DNA of 45,495 nucleotides from Streptomyces triticirhizae (GCF_003696235.1 NZ_RFFJ01000024.1:1-45495), one strand, 5' to 3'; counted from the stretch's first letter, positions 35,045 through 42,811 are shown. The notes: generated by a model from the letters alone, not told the origin. Made by a program: numbers and translations.

Positions 35045-36031
35045 ATGACCACCAGCCTCACCGTCCACGACACCCTGCCGGACGACCACTTCGCCCGCAC
35101 CCTCCACGAGGACGTGCGCGCCGGTCTCACCGCCGAGCCCAAGTCCCTGCCGCCCAAGTGGTTCTACGACGCCAGGGGCAGCGAACTCTTCACCCGGATC
35201 ACCCGGCTTCCCGAGTACTACCTCACCCGCGCCGAACGCCAGATCCTGCGCGCCCACGCCCCGGACATAGCCCGCCACACCCGGGCCCGCACCCTGATCG
35301 AGCTGGGCTCCGGCTCATCGGAGAAGACCCGCACGCTGCTGGACGCCCTGATCGCCGGCGGAACGCTCCGCCACTACGCGCCCGTCGACGTCTCCCGCGA
35401 TGCCCTCACCTCGGCCGCCGAGTCGCTGATGGCCGCCTACCCCGACCTCGGAGTCACCGCGACCGTCGCCGACTTCGACGACCAGCTGTCGCTGCCCGAG
35501 GGCCCGGGGCCCCGGCTGGTCGCCTTCCTCGGCTCCACCATCGGCAACTTCGACCCGGTCCAGCGCGCCGCCTTCCTCGGCCGCCTCAGCGCGGCGCTCA
35601 CCCCCAACGACGCGGTCCTCATCGGCGCCGACCTCGTCAAGTCGCCCACGACGCTGGTCCGCGCCTACGACGACGCGCAGGGCGTGACCGCCGAGTTCAA
35701 CAAGAACCTGCTGCGGGTACTCAACCGCGAACTCGACGCCGACTTCGAACCCGGGGCCTTCGACCACCACGCCGTCTGGAACGAGGGCGCCGAACGCGTC
35801 GAGATGTATCTGCGGGCGCGGTACGGGCACACCGTCAAGCTCCCGGTGCTCGACCTCAAGGTGACCTTCGCGCAGGGGGAGTCGCTGCGCACCGAGCTGT
35901 CCACCAAGTTCCGCCGCCCCCGCCTGGCCGCCGACCTGAACCGCGCCTCGCTGACCCCGACCCACTGGTGGACCGATCCCCAGAACCGCTTCACCCTCCT
36001 CCTGGCCCGCCCCACCGAACCGACCGGCTAG
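35045..36031 (+). CDS. egtD: L-histidine N-alpha-methyltransferase EgtD
   Basis: A 328-residue SAM-dependent methyltransferase that trimethylates histidine to hercynine, the first step of ergothioneine synthesis. KWFYDARGSELFTRITRLPEYY in the N-terminal histidine-binding part, the SAM loop LIELGSGSSEKTRTLL and FLGSTIGNFDP are diagnostic. It lies 13 bases after egtC with GAGAGGAAC upstream. No EgtE lyase follows; the next gene is tRNA-Arg. Confidence 0.95.
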   Translation: MTTSLTVHDTLPDDHFARTLHEDVRAGLTAEPKSLPPKWFYDARGSELFTRITRLPEYYLTRAERQILRAHAPDIARHTRARTLIELGSGSSEKTRTLLDALIAGGTLRHYAPVDVSRDALTSAAESLMAAYPDLGVTATVADFDDQLSLPEGPGPRLVAFLGSTIGNFDPVQRAAFLGRLSAALTPNDAVLIGADLVKSPTTLVRAYDDAQGVTAEFNKNLLRVLNRELDADFEPGAFDHHAVWNEGAERVEMYLRARYGHTVKLPVLDLKVTFAQGESLRTELSTKFRRPRLAADLNRASLTPTHWWTDPQNRFTLLLARPTEPTG

Positions 36032-36078
36032 ACTGACCGACGCACGACGGGGCGGCGACGCCCCGGCGCGCCTCGGTT

Positions 36079-36151
36079 GCCTCCGTAGCTCAGGGGATAG
36101 AGCACCGCTCTCCTAAAGCGGGTGTCGCAGGTTCGAATCCTGCCGGGGGCA
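36079..36151 (+). tRNA. tRNA-Arg (anticodon CCT)
   Basis: A complete cloverleaf from GCCTCCG to CGGGGGC plus discriminator A. The anticodon stem CCGCT/AGCGG encloses CTCCTAA, giving anticodon CCT (codon AGG). The T-arm reads GGTTCGAATCC. CCA is not encoded. Arg tRNA genes are frequent integration sites, but I see no integrase or 3'-end duplication nearby. Confidence 0.96.
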
Positions 36152-36163
36152 CAGACGCGGGAC

Positions 36164-36193
36164 AGGCCCCGGACCGGTCATGGTCCGGGGCCT
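36164..36193 (+). terminator. terminator of tRNA-Arg
   Basis: Arms 36164-36175 and 36182-36193 (AGGCCCCGGACC) form a perfect 12-base-pair stem with a 6-base loop, 12 bases past the tRNA. On the opposite strand the stop codon of the broken gene at 36178 lies within this hairpin. Confidence 0.85.
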
Positions 36194-36442
36194 TCCGCGT
36201 GCGCGGTGCGCGGGGAGTTGGTCTCCCGGGTGGTACCCGACCGACGATCCTCCCCGATCCGATCCGGCCGCCCTTGCTGCCGGAGCAGCGTCAGCCAGTC
36301 GGCGGCCTCCGCCCTCAGGGCGGGGTCGGCGAGGGCGTCGGTCAGCCGGGGCAGCGCGGTCAGCGCCCGTTCCAGACCGTGCGGTGGGACGTTCGGGGCG
36401 GGGTGGCCGTCCGCCAGCCGCAGCGGCTCCGATCTCGCTCAC
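36178..36442 (-). pseudogene. small gene with apparent frameshift near its start
   Basis: On the minus strand a GTG (36442) with ribosome site GGGAGAGA is present, but its frame soon becomes Arg/Pro-rich nonsense. One base downstream an open frame of 87 codons (36438-36178) looks truly coding: PAPNVPPHGLERAL, TALPRLTDALADPALRAEA and ADWLTLLRQQG give amphipathic helices. That frame has no ATG, GTG or TTG start. A single-base shift within the first few codons would join the two. It may be a real indel or a sequencing error. The family is not recognised. Confidence 0.4.
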
Positions 36443-36601
36443 GGGGTCTCTCCCACCCAGGTCGGCGTTCCACGGTGAGCCCTTTCGCGGGCCCGCTCCA
36501 GGGCGTTGACGCGGGGCGTTGACGCCGAGGCGCCCTTTACGCGAACGCCTGCGGCCGCCAACCTGTGGGGGAGCGACCGCGCGATCACCGGGAGTGGCAA
36601 C
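36194..36601. other. region between tRNA-Arg terminator and the Mrr-like gene
   Basis: Apart from the minus-strand frameshifted gene (to 36442), bases 36443-36601 hold no gene. Two copies of GCGTTGACGC-like sequence occur near 36507-36530 (GGCGTTGACGCGG and GGCGTTGACGCCG), 15 bases apart; TTGACG could serve as a -35 for the downstream gene. Confidence 0.45.
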
Positions 36602-37327
36602 GTGGCGAGGCGACGCACCCGCAGGGCTCGGCGACTTCGGCGGGTGCGGTGGGCCCTGGCGACCGTCGGGGCCGTGGCCGTTGCCGGGGTGACGCTGCGG
36701 TGGGGCTGGCTCGCCGTCGTCGCGCTCGTTCTCCTCGTCGGCCTGGTCGCGCTCCTGTGGTGGGGGCGGCGCGTGCACCGGCGCGAGCGGGCGCGGGACG
36801 AGGAGTGGCGGCGCGAGGACGCCGTCCTCGCCAACAACCGTTCGCTGGCCGGCGTTGACGCGCTGCCGGGGACGGCGTTCGAGGAACTGGTGGCGGCCCG
36901 GCTCCGTGAGGACGGCTGCACCGAGGTGCGCCGCGTCGGCGGGGCCGGGGACCGGGGGCGGGACATCGCCGGGCGGCTGCCCGACGGTCGGACCATGGTC
37001 GTCCAGTGCAAGCGCCTCGCGCCCCGACGGCCCGTCACCCCCTCGACCATCCGGGATCTCCTCGGCACCCGGACCCACTTCTCCGCCGATGTCGCCCTGT
37101 GCGTCACCAACACCCGTTTCACCCCGCAGGCCACGGAGTTCGCCGTGGCCAACGACATCGTGCTGGTGCACCGCGATCTGCTCGCCCCCTGGCTGAACGG
37201 GGCCCAGCTGGCCAGCCTCATCGAACTCAACGGAGCCGGCCTCGGCGACCGTCGCCACCTCCGCACCTGGCGCCGTGCCTACGGCACCGCCCGCCGCCGC
37301 GACCGCCCCTCGTCCCCGGCGTCATAG
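36602..37327 (+). CDS. membrane-anchored Mrr-like restriction endonuclease domain protein
   Basis: A 241-residue protein. An Arg-rich start (ARRRTRRARRLRRVRW) precedes two membrane segments at about residues 18-55 (ALATVGAVAVAGVTL and WLAVVALVLLVGLVALLWW), then a PD-(D/E)xK nuclease of the Mrr_cat type: FEEL (E94), GDRGRDI (D121) and the VQCK motif (Q135, K137). All catalytic positions are present, with QxK in place of ExK as in many Mrr proteins. Such domains cut methylated or foreign DNA; the membrane tether suggests attack on incoming DNA (inference). GTG 36602 is preceded by GGGAG. No modification gene lies beside it. Confidence 0.85.
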   Translation: MARRRTRRARRLRRVRWALATVGAVAVAGVTLRWGWLAVVALVLLVGLVALLWWGRRVHRRERARDEEWRREDAVLANNRSLAGVDALPGTAFEELVAARLREDGCTEVRRVGGAGDRGRDIAGRLPDGRTMVVQCKRLAPRRPVTPSTIRDLLGTRTHFSADVALCVTNTRFTPQATEFAVANDIVLVHRDLLAPWLNGAQLASLIELNGAGLGDRRHLRTWRRAYGTARRRDRPSSPAS

Positions 37328-37711
37328 GGCGGGCGCCGCACGCGGGGGCCGTTGGCCACGAAAAGCGGCCGGCAGTGCCCCAATCCCGGCATATCAATCG
37401 CCAACTGCTATGTGATCTCTGCCACATCACCGATCGTGGTGAGGAGTATGACCAACGAGCGGAGGGGCCGTCCCGCCCCAACGGAACGCGGATCACGCCT
37501 GGTCACGCTCGGTTTCGGCGTCACGGTCCGGTCCGCTCGCGTCTGGGACTTCGGCATATGCGCCGTCAGCAGCACCGCACGGCCGGAAAGTTGCCGGGTT
37601 CGGCATCAACAAAACGCCGTCCTTCCGGGTTTGCTGGTTGCAGAGAGCTACCACCCAGGCCGGTACCGGGGGTCCGGCCACGCCCCTGACACCGACTCGA
37701 AAGGCGGTCCC
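37328..37711. other. long leader region before the sigma-factor operon
   Basis: A 384-base gap, visibly less GC-rich than its surroundings. It holds a dyad TCACC-N6-GGTGA at 37427-37442. An in-frame ATG at 37448 could extend the next ORF by 88 residues, but the product lacks coding character and the ATG has its GAGGAG only one base away. Probably promoter and leader; no clear hexamers. Confidence 0.45.
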
Positions 37712-37906
37712 GTGGACCTCTACGCGGTCGTGACCCTGCTTCTGGCCCTACGCGTGTTAGGGCCCGACGTGCTCCACCTCATACGGCGTCTGCTCGGCGC
37801 CGGCGTCCGGATAGGCGCTGCCGACCTGGCGGCGCGCCGCCCCACACGCCGCCCCACGCAACCACCCACGGCCGGCCTGCCGGCGGGAGAGGAGATCCAG
37901 GCGTGA
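37712..37906 (+). CDS. small membrane peptide, first gene of a sigma-factor operon
   Basis: A 64-residue protein: one N-terminal hydrophobic helix (DLYAVVTLLLALRVLGPDVLH), a short amphipathic Arg/Gly/Ala part and a disordered Thr/Pro/Arg tail. No family recognised. The GTG at 37712 has GAAAGGCGG upstream. Its stop overlaps the start of the sigma-like gene by four bases (GTGA). The small size and coupling fit a membrane-bound partner of the sigma factor, but no anti-sigma motif (zinc HxxxCxxC) is present. Confidence 0.65.
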   Translation: MDLYAVVTLLLALRVLGPDVLHLIRRLLGAGVRIGAADLAARRPTRRPTQPPTAGLPAGEEIQA

Positions 37907-38490
37907 ACACCAGCGAGACCCCCGAGCTGCCTCCGTACGCCCAGGCGGTCCGAGAGATCACCAGTCGACTCCCCGACGACTTCTGGACGTTCCACGAGAG
38001 GTACTACGGGCTGTACCAGGAGTACGCCGAACTGCAACTCGACGACTCGGGCCTGTCCGAGGAGTTGGTGGACGCGGTCATGATGGACATCGCCTGTAGC
38101 TGGGCGCGCCTGCGTCGGGAGTCGGCGCCGGAGACCGCCGCCTGGGCGATCCTGAAGATCAGCATCGCCGACGAACTCGGACGCCGTGGTCGCCGCCCGG
38201 CGCTGGAGGCAGCCGCGTTCCGACGCGTCAGCCGACGCGCGCTGGAGGACTTCCGCCGACAGTTCGCCGCCCTGGAGAGCGCGTTGGGGCTGTACGCGGC
38301 GATCGCCCGCCTTCCGGAGCGCCAGTACGACGTCATCGTGCTCCAGTTCGTCATGGGGCTGGCACCGGACCAGGTGGCCCAGGTGATGGGCATCGCCGCC
38401 CCGACGGTTCGTTCGCATCTCAGGATGGCCAGGGCCCGGCTGGCCACGGAACTCGGGCCCTCGACCGTGCGCGAGGACGAGGAGAAGTGA
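37903..38490 (+). CDS. ECF-like RNA polymerase sigma factor
   Basis: A 195-residue sigma-70 family protein. Residues about 20-100 are a diverged region 2 (YYGLYQEYAELQLDDSGLSEELVDAV, then WAILKISIADELGRRGR), and residues about 130-185 region 4 with an HTH (IARLPERQYDVIVLQFVMGLAPDQVAQVMGIAAPTVRSHLRMARARLA). The -10 region contacts are weak compared with classical ECF factors. It sits between the 64-residue membrane peptide and the 273-residue gene, coupled to both. The promoter it would recognise is unknown. Confidence 0.85.
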   Translation: MNTSETPELPPYAQAVREITSRLPDDFWTFHERYYGLYQEYAELQLDDSGLSEELVDAVMMDIACSWARLRRESAPETAAWAILKISIADELGRRGRRPALEAAAFRRVSRRALEDFRRQFAALESALGLYAAIARLPERQYDVIVLQFVMGLAPDQVAQVMGIAAPTVRSHLRMARARLATELGPSTVREDEEK

Positions 38491-38492
38491 AC

Positions 38493-39314
38493 ATGCGACA
38501 GCTGTCCGACATCGAGGTCGAGGCGCTGCTTCTGGGCGCCGCCCTGCCCCGGCGGACGGAACGGCCCTCGCGCGTGGCGCCTGAGGACGTCGCCCGCTCG
38601 CGCCGGCGTATCGAGGCCGCCATCGGCGACGCGCTCTGGCAGGAGGCGCTGGAGCGCGACGAGTACGCGCAACAGGCTCTTGACTCCTCGTCCACCCGTC
38701 GCTCGCTCGGCCCCCGTCCTCCGGCTGTTCTCCAGGACCAGGCCGGAAGAGATCTGGCCGAGTTCTCCCGCATCATCATCCGCACCTCCCACGCGGCCAC
38801 CGACATCGCCGGACTGGTCCACCAGATCGACCCGGACGGGGCGATGGTGTTCGCCTGCCTGCTGCACCTCTCCGGCCGGCACGAGGGCGCGCGCTTCTGG
38901 TGGCAGTTCTCGGCGGGCGCGGGCAAGTCGACGGCCGCCCTGTGCCTGTACCTCCTCCACCTCCAACAGGGGGACATGCGCGACGCGCGGCACTGGGCCG
39001 AACAGGCGCTGGACCTGGACGCCCAGGAACGCCGACCGGCGCACCACGCGAACTCCCCGCGACGCCTCGCTCCTCGCCGGACGTTCTACGTCTGGGACGA
39101 GCCGACGCTGTACCAGCGTGGGGTGATCACCATCGAGTCCATGCTGCTGCGCACCGTTGCCTCCCTCCACCGGGGGGAGGCGGCCGAAGGCCGTCGCATG
39201 AGCCCGAGGCTGGTCGCCGCGATCGACGGGCTGGACAGTGAGCATCACCCGCTCTTCGGGGAGATCCCTCGCCCGGACATCTCCCTGGCCCGGCAGATGG
39301 AGTCCGTCCCCTGA
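38493..39314 (+). CDS. unrecognised protein coupled to the sigma factor, TPR-like
   Basis: A 273-residue soluble protein. The first 60 residues are charged and helical (SDIEVEALLLGAALP, then SRRRIEAAIGDALWQEALERDEYA); the middle (about 110-170) contains HQIDPDGAMVFACLLHLSGRHEGARFWWQF and CLYLLHLQQGDMRDARHWAEQAL, resembling tetratricopeptide helices. There is no signal peptide, membrane segment or zinc motif. I chose ATG 38493 because GAGGAG lies 8 bases upstream; GTG 38487, overlapping the sigma stop, is too close to it. It may regulate the sigma factor or be its effector; both are inference. Confidence 0.7.
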   Translation: MRQLSDIEVEALLLGAALPRRTERPSRVAPEDVARSRRRIEAAIGDALWQEALERDEYAQQALDSSSTRRSLGPRPPAVLQDQAGRDLAEFSRIIIRTSHAATDIAGLVHQIDPDGAMVFACLLHLSGRHEGARFWWQFSAGAGKSTAALCLYLLHLQQGDMRDARHWAEQALDLDAQERRPAHHANSPRRLAPRRTFYVWDEPTLYQRGVITIESMLLRTVASLHRGEAAEGRRMSPRLVAAIDGLDSEHHPLFGEIPRPDISLARQMESVP

Positions 39315-39355
39315 GGCCCGCCCTCGTGGGGTGTGGGCCAACGGCGGCGGCCTCG

Positions 39356-39381
39356 GCCGGTTCGCCAGCCGGCGAACCGGC
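39356..39381. terminator. hairpin between convergent genes
   Basis: Arms 39356-39366 and 39371-39381 (GCCGGTTCGCC) give an 11-base-pair perfect stem with a 4-base loop, between the sigma operon and the minus-strand esterase. Further CCGGCGAAC copies follow to about 39405, so alternative pairings exist. Confidence 0.65.
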
Positions 39382-39438
39382 GAACGGGTTGACCGGCGAA
39401 CCGGCCGACGGCGGGCTGGCGTTCGGGTGTGCGACGGC

Positions 39439-40641
39439 TCAGCCGTCGAGCAACTCGGCCGCTCCCTCGATCGCGTGGGGGACCCACCAGGCCCAGTCGT
39501 GGCCGCCGCTGACGACCGTGGCCGTGGCGTCGACGCCACGTTCGCGGAGGCGGACGGCGAGGTCGTCGGCCAGTTCGGGGAGGGCGCCCTCGTAGCGCCC
39601 CGACTGGAGGCGCAGGCGCAGCCGGTGACCCCGGTCGGCGGCGACCAGGGGCGCGAGCAGGGCGCGTTCGGGGTAGCGCCACAGGGAGGTGGACTGCGCC
39701 AGCGCCGCCCCGACGACCTCGGGCGTGCGGGCCACCGTGAACAGCGCGGTCAGGCCGCCGAAGCTCGATCCGGTCACCACCGTGCGGGCCGGGTCGGCGG
39801 TCAGCCGCCGGCCGTCAAGGCCGTCGCGTCGCAGCCGGGGCACCAGCCGTTCCCCGATCCACCGCGCCCGCCCGCCCGGCACCCCGAGCACCTCGGGGCG
39901 CCGGGGCCCCGAGTCGACGAAGACGGCGGCCAGTGGCGGGAGTTGGCCGGTGGCGACCGCCCCGGCGAGCACCCGGTGGGTGGCCAGGCGTTCGGTGTGG
40001 GCCTCGCCGTCGAGGACGACGAGCAGCGGCAGCGGCTCGTCGCACTCCGCCGCCCACCAGCGCACGCGCGGTTCGCGCGCTCCCGTGCGCAACTCGCGCG
40101 CCGGCGCGCCCTCGGTGGCGAACGCGGCGAGCCAGGGCCGGCGCGCGACCCCCGGCACCCGGACCACCGCGCAGTCCTCGCCCCGCGCCGCCGCGTGCCG
40201 CGCCGGGTTGTGCCGGTCGGCGACGGTGGGGGCGCCCGGGTCGCGCAGCCCGCGCTTCCACCAGGGCGGGGGCGTCGCCCCCCGGTGTTCGACGAAGCGG
40301 TAGGTGGCCTGCCAGTCGGCCGGCACGCGGAACGTCGCGGTCCACCACCCCGTCGCCCCGACCCGCGCCAGGTCGCAGCGGTCCGGCGCCTGCGGTCGCC
40401 ACCAGCCGCTCGCCGAGAGGGCGACGGCCGTCGCCTCCGGCGCGTGGTGCCAGAAGCGCACCTCGGCCGTCGCGGCGGTGCGCCGCACCACCTCGGGCCC
40501 GCCGGCGCGCGCGACCCGGCGCGCGATGGCGTCGCCGTTGAGCCGGGCCGCCTCGGGGTCGGCGACCCGGGCGACGACCACCGGGCGCGGCGGCCCGGCC
40601 GGTCGGGGGAGCGGCTGCCAGTCGGTGTCAGTCAGATGCAT
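39439..40641 (-). CDS. enterochelin-esterase-like hydrolase
   Basis: A 400-residue Fes-type esterase: an N-terminal immunoglobulin-like domain (FWHHAPEATAVALSASGWW to GWWTATFRVPADWQATYRF) and a C-terminal alpha/beta hydrolase with nucleophile S293 in GSSFGG and a probable catalytic His in SGGHDWAWW. Fes enzymes cleave trilactone siderophores such as enterobactin inside the cell to free iron. Placed last in the iron uptake operon, 39 bases after hmuV, this supports siderophore use besides or instead of heme. No signal peptide. Confidence 0.88.
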   Translation of the reverse strand: MHLTDTDWQPLPRPAGPPRPVVVARVADPEAARLNGDAIARRVARAGGPEVVRRTAATAEVRFWHHAPEATAVALSASGWWRPQAPDRCDLARVGATGWWTATFRVPADWQATYRFVEHRGATPPPWWKRGLRDPGAPTVADRHNPARHAAARGEDCAVVRVPGVARRPWLAAFATEGAPARELRTGAREPRVRWWAAECDEPLPLLVVLDGEAHTERLATHRVLAGAVATGQLPPLAAVFVDSGPRRPEVLGVPGGRARWIGERLVPRLRRDGLDGRRLTADPARTVVTGSSFGGLTALFTVARTPEVVGAALAQSTSLWRYPERALLAPLVAADRGHRLRLRLQSGRYEGALPELADDLAVRLRERGVDATATVVSGGHDWAWWVPHAIEGAAELLDG

Positions 40642-40680
40642 GATCCATCGGCTCGGAACGGGCCCAGGCCCGTGCGGTCC

Positions 40681-41487
40681 TCAGACCGGCACGACCAGGG
40701 GCTGGTCGGACACGGGATGCCGCAGCACGCGGACGGTCTGCCCGTAGACCTCGGCGATGCGCTCCTCGGTGAGCACCTCGTCGGGCGTTCCGTCGGCGAC
40801 CAGCCGCCCGTCGGCGAACATGGCGACGCGGTCGGCGTACCGCGCCGCCAGGTTGAGGTCGTGCAACACGACGACCACGCACGCCCCTTCGGCCGCCCGC
40901 TCGGTCGCGACGCGCATCACGGCCTCCTGGTGGCGCAGGTCGAGCGCGGCCGTCGGCTCGTCGAGCAGCACGAGCGGGGTGGTCTGCGCGAGGGCGCGCG
41001 CGAAGGCGGTGCGCGCCAGTTCGCCGCCGGAGAGGGTCGTGGTGTCGCGTTCCGCGAGCCCGGCCACGTCGGCGTCGGCGAGGGCCCGCTCCACGATCCC
41101 GGGGTCGTCCGGCGACGGCGGATGCGGGATGCGGCCCATGGTGACGAGTTCGCGGACGCTGAACGCGAAGGCGGCGGTGTGCTGTTGGGCCATCACGGAA
41201 CGGTTCCTGGCCAGCGCGTTCGCCCGCCACGCCGTGGGTGGCAGGCCACCGACCAGCAGCCGGCCGGCGGTTGGGGCGTGGTCGCCGGCGACGAGGCCCA
41301 GCAGCGTGGACTTGCCGGCGCCGTTCGGTCCGACGAGCGCGACGACGCTGCCGGGGCCCAGCGTGAGGTCGACGTCGCGCAGCAGGGTCGCGCCGTTGAC
41401 GCTGAAGCCGACGCCCTCGGCGACGACCCAGGGGCCGTCGTTCCCGGCGAGTTCCGTTCCGTCCTCCGGGCGGGTCCGCACTCTCAT
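40681..41487 (-). CDS. hmuV: heme/siderophore ABC transporter ATPase HmuV
   Basis: A 268-residue FecE/HmuV-type ATPase. Walker A GPNGAGKST at about residues 53-61, signature LSGGELAR, Walker B LVLLDEPT and the H-loop VVLHDLN are intact. AFSVRELVTMGRIPH is typical of heme-type HmuV. It powers import through the HmuU permease. Its ATG overlaps the stop of a 23-codon mini-ORF (ATGA), and GGAGGGGAG is the ribosome site inside that mini-ORF. Confidence 0.92.
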   Translation of the reverse strand: MRVRTRPEDGTELAGNDGPWVVAEGVGFSVNGATLLRDVDLTLGPGSVVALVGPNGAGKSTLLGLVAGDHAPTAGRLLVGGLPPTAWRANALARNRSVMAQQHTAAFAFSVRELVTMGRIPHPPSPDDPGIVERALADADVAGLAERDTTTLSGGELARTAFARALAQTTPLVLLDEPTAALDLRHQEAVMRVATERAAEGACVVVVLHDLNLAARYADRVAMFADGRLVADGTPDEVLTEERIAEVYGQTVRVLRHPVSDQPLVVPV

Positions 41488-41555
41488 GTCCCCGACTCCC
41501 CTCCGCTCGTGTCGGTGACCCCCGTGTCGGTGACCCTGGTGTCGGTGACCCTCAT
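41484..41555 (-). CDS. 23-residue coupling mini-ORF between hmuU and hmuV
   Basis: On the minus strand an ATG at 41555 overlaps the hmuU stop (ATGA), and 23 codons later a TGA overlaps the hmuV start (ATGA). The peptide is three VTDT pentamers (VTDTR, VTDTG, VTDTS) and GGESG. It is encoded by a 15-base tandem repeat. It may only carry ribosomes from hmuU to hmuV; a function of the peptide is unlikely but open. Confidence 0.5.
   Translation of the reverse strand: MRVTDTRVTDTGVTDTSGGESGT
41509..41553. repeat. 15-bp tandem repeat, 3 copies
   Basis: GTGTCGGTGACCC starts at 41509, 41524 and 41539, a strict 15-base period. It lies in the hmuU-hmuV junction and keeps the mini-ORF in frame. Confidence 0.85.
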
Positions 41556-42811
41556 ATGCGCACCTCCCGCGAGCGCAGCACGAGCCAGAGGAAGAACGGG
41601 GCCCCCAGCGCGGCGGTGAAGACGCCGATCGGGACCTCGGCGGGCGGCGCCACGGTGCGGGCCGCCGTGTCGGCCACCACCAGCAACAGGCCGCCGAGCA
41701 GCGCGGAGAGCGGCAGCAGGGCGCGGTGCGCCGGGCCGAACGCGAGCCGCACGATATGGGGAACGACCAGCCCGACGAAGCCGATGGTGCCGGCGAAGCT
41801 GACGCAGGCGCCGGTCAGCAGGGCGGTCACCGCGACGATGGTGCCGCGCGCCGCGCGGACGTTGAGGCCCAGGTGCTGCGCCTGCCGCTCCCCGAGCGTG
41901 AGCATGTCCAGCCTGCGGTGCAGCACCAGCACCACGGTGATCCCCGCCAGGATGGGGATGGCGACGAGCCCGAGCCGCAGCCAGTCGATGCGGGCGAACG
42001 ACCCCAACTGCCAGAAGACGATGGTCTCCAGCTCCTCGTCGTCGGCGACAAAGGTGAAGAAGCCGGTGAGCGCGGCGAATCCGGAGCCGATGGCGATGCC
42101 GACGAGCAGCAGCCGGGACGTCCCGGCCGACCGGCCCGGGCGCGCCAGCAGATAGATGACGGCCGTGGCGAGCAGGCCGCCGAGGAACGCGGAGGCGGGC
42201 ACCAGCCAGCCGGTGGCGGCCGAGGCGACGGGCGGCGTCAGGACGATCGCCGTGACGGCGCCGGCGGATGCGCCGCCGCTGACGCCGATGATGCCGGGGT
42301 CGGCGAGCGGGTTGCGGAACAGGCTCTGGAGCGCCGCGCCCGAGACGGCCAGGGCGGCGCCGGTGAGCGCGGCGAACAGGACGCGCGGGGTGCGCAGGTT
42401 CCAGACGACCGAGGTGCTCAACCGGTCCTCGCCGGCGCCGATTCCGAGGGTGCGCTCGGCGAGGACGCTGAGCACGACGCCGGGGGAGAGGTCGATCGGG
42501 CCGACGCCGAACGAGACGACGACGGCCACGACCAGCGCGACGGCGCCGACGGGCAGCCCCACGGCCAGGGGAACCCGCCGCACGCCCCCGCGTTCGGCGG
42601 CGGTGGCGGCTCCGCGCCCGGGCGCGGAGCCGGTCTCCGGTTCGGGTCCCCGCCGGTCAACGGGCCGGCGCTCGGGGTCCGTTCCGCGCCGGAGGTCCGT
42701 TCCGCGCTCGGGGTCCGTTCCGCGCTCGGGGTCCGTTCCGCGCCGGAGGTCCGTTCCGCGTTCGGGCGTCGCCCCGTTCCCCGTCGCGTCCCCGTCCCTG
42801 ACGGTGGTCAT
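41552..42811 (-). CDS. hmuU: FecCD-type permease HmuU
   Basis: A 419-residue iron-chelate permease of the FecCD/BtuC family with about nine or ten membrane helices. RTPRVLFAALTGAALAVSGAALQSLFRNPLADPGIIG and GFVGLVVPHIVRL are the signature regions, the latter near the ATPase contact. The first 80 residues are an unusual hydrophilic extension with tandem RGTDPE/RGTDLR hexapeptides. ATG 42811 overlaps the hmuT stop (ATGA). Whether it carries heme or a siderophore is not settled by sequence. Confidence 0.9.
   Translation of the reverse strand: MTTVRDGDATGNGATPERGTDLRRGTDPERGTDPERGTDLRRGTDPERRPVDRRGPEPETGSAPGRGAATAAERGGVRRVPLAVGLPVGAVALVVAVVVSFGVGPIDLSPGVVLSVLAERTLGIGAGEDRLSTSVVWNLRTPRVLFAALTGAALAVSGAALQSLFRNPLADPGIIGVSGGASAGAVTAIVLTPPVASAATGWLVPASAFLGGLLATAVIYLLARPGRSAGTSRLLLVGIAIGSGFAALTGFFTFVADDEELETIVFWQLGSFARIDWLRLGLVAIPILAGITVVLVLHRRLDMLTLGERQAQHLGLNVRAARGTIVAVTALLTGACVSFAGTIGFVGLVVPHIVRLAFGPAHRALLPLSALLGGLLLVVADTAARTVAPPAEVPIGVFTAALGAPFFLWLVLRSREVRI
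42677..42766. repeat. 18-bp tandem repeat inside hmuU, 5 copies
   Basis: GTCCGTTCCGCG followed by CCGGAG, CTCGGG or TTCGGG repeats five times from 42677. It encodes the six-residue repeats at the N-terminus of HmuU. Confidence 0.9.

Noticed and set aside
36079..36151. tRNA-Arg as an attachment site of an integrated element.
   Set aside because: No integrase, excisionase or repeat of the tRNA 3' end was seen up to 45495.
38910..38945. GAGKST in the 273-residue protein looks like a P-loop.
   Set aside because: The Gly required five positions before GK is absent, no Walker B follows, and the segment lies in TPR-like helices.
38493..39314. The third gene of the operon as a classical anti-sigma factor.
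   Set aside because: There is no zinc motif and no membrane segment, so only a loose role can be proposed.
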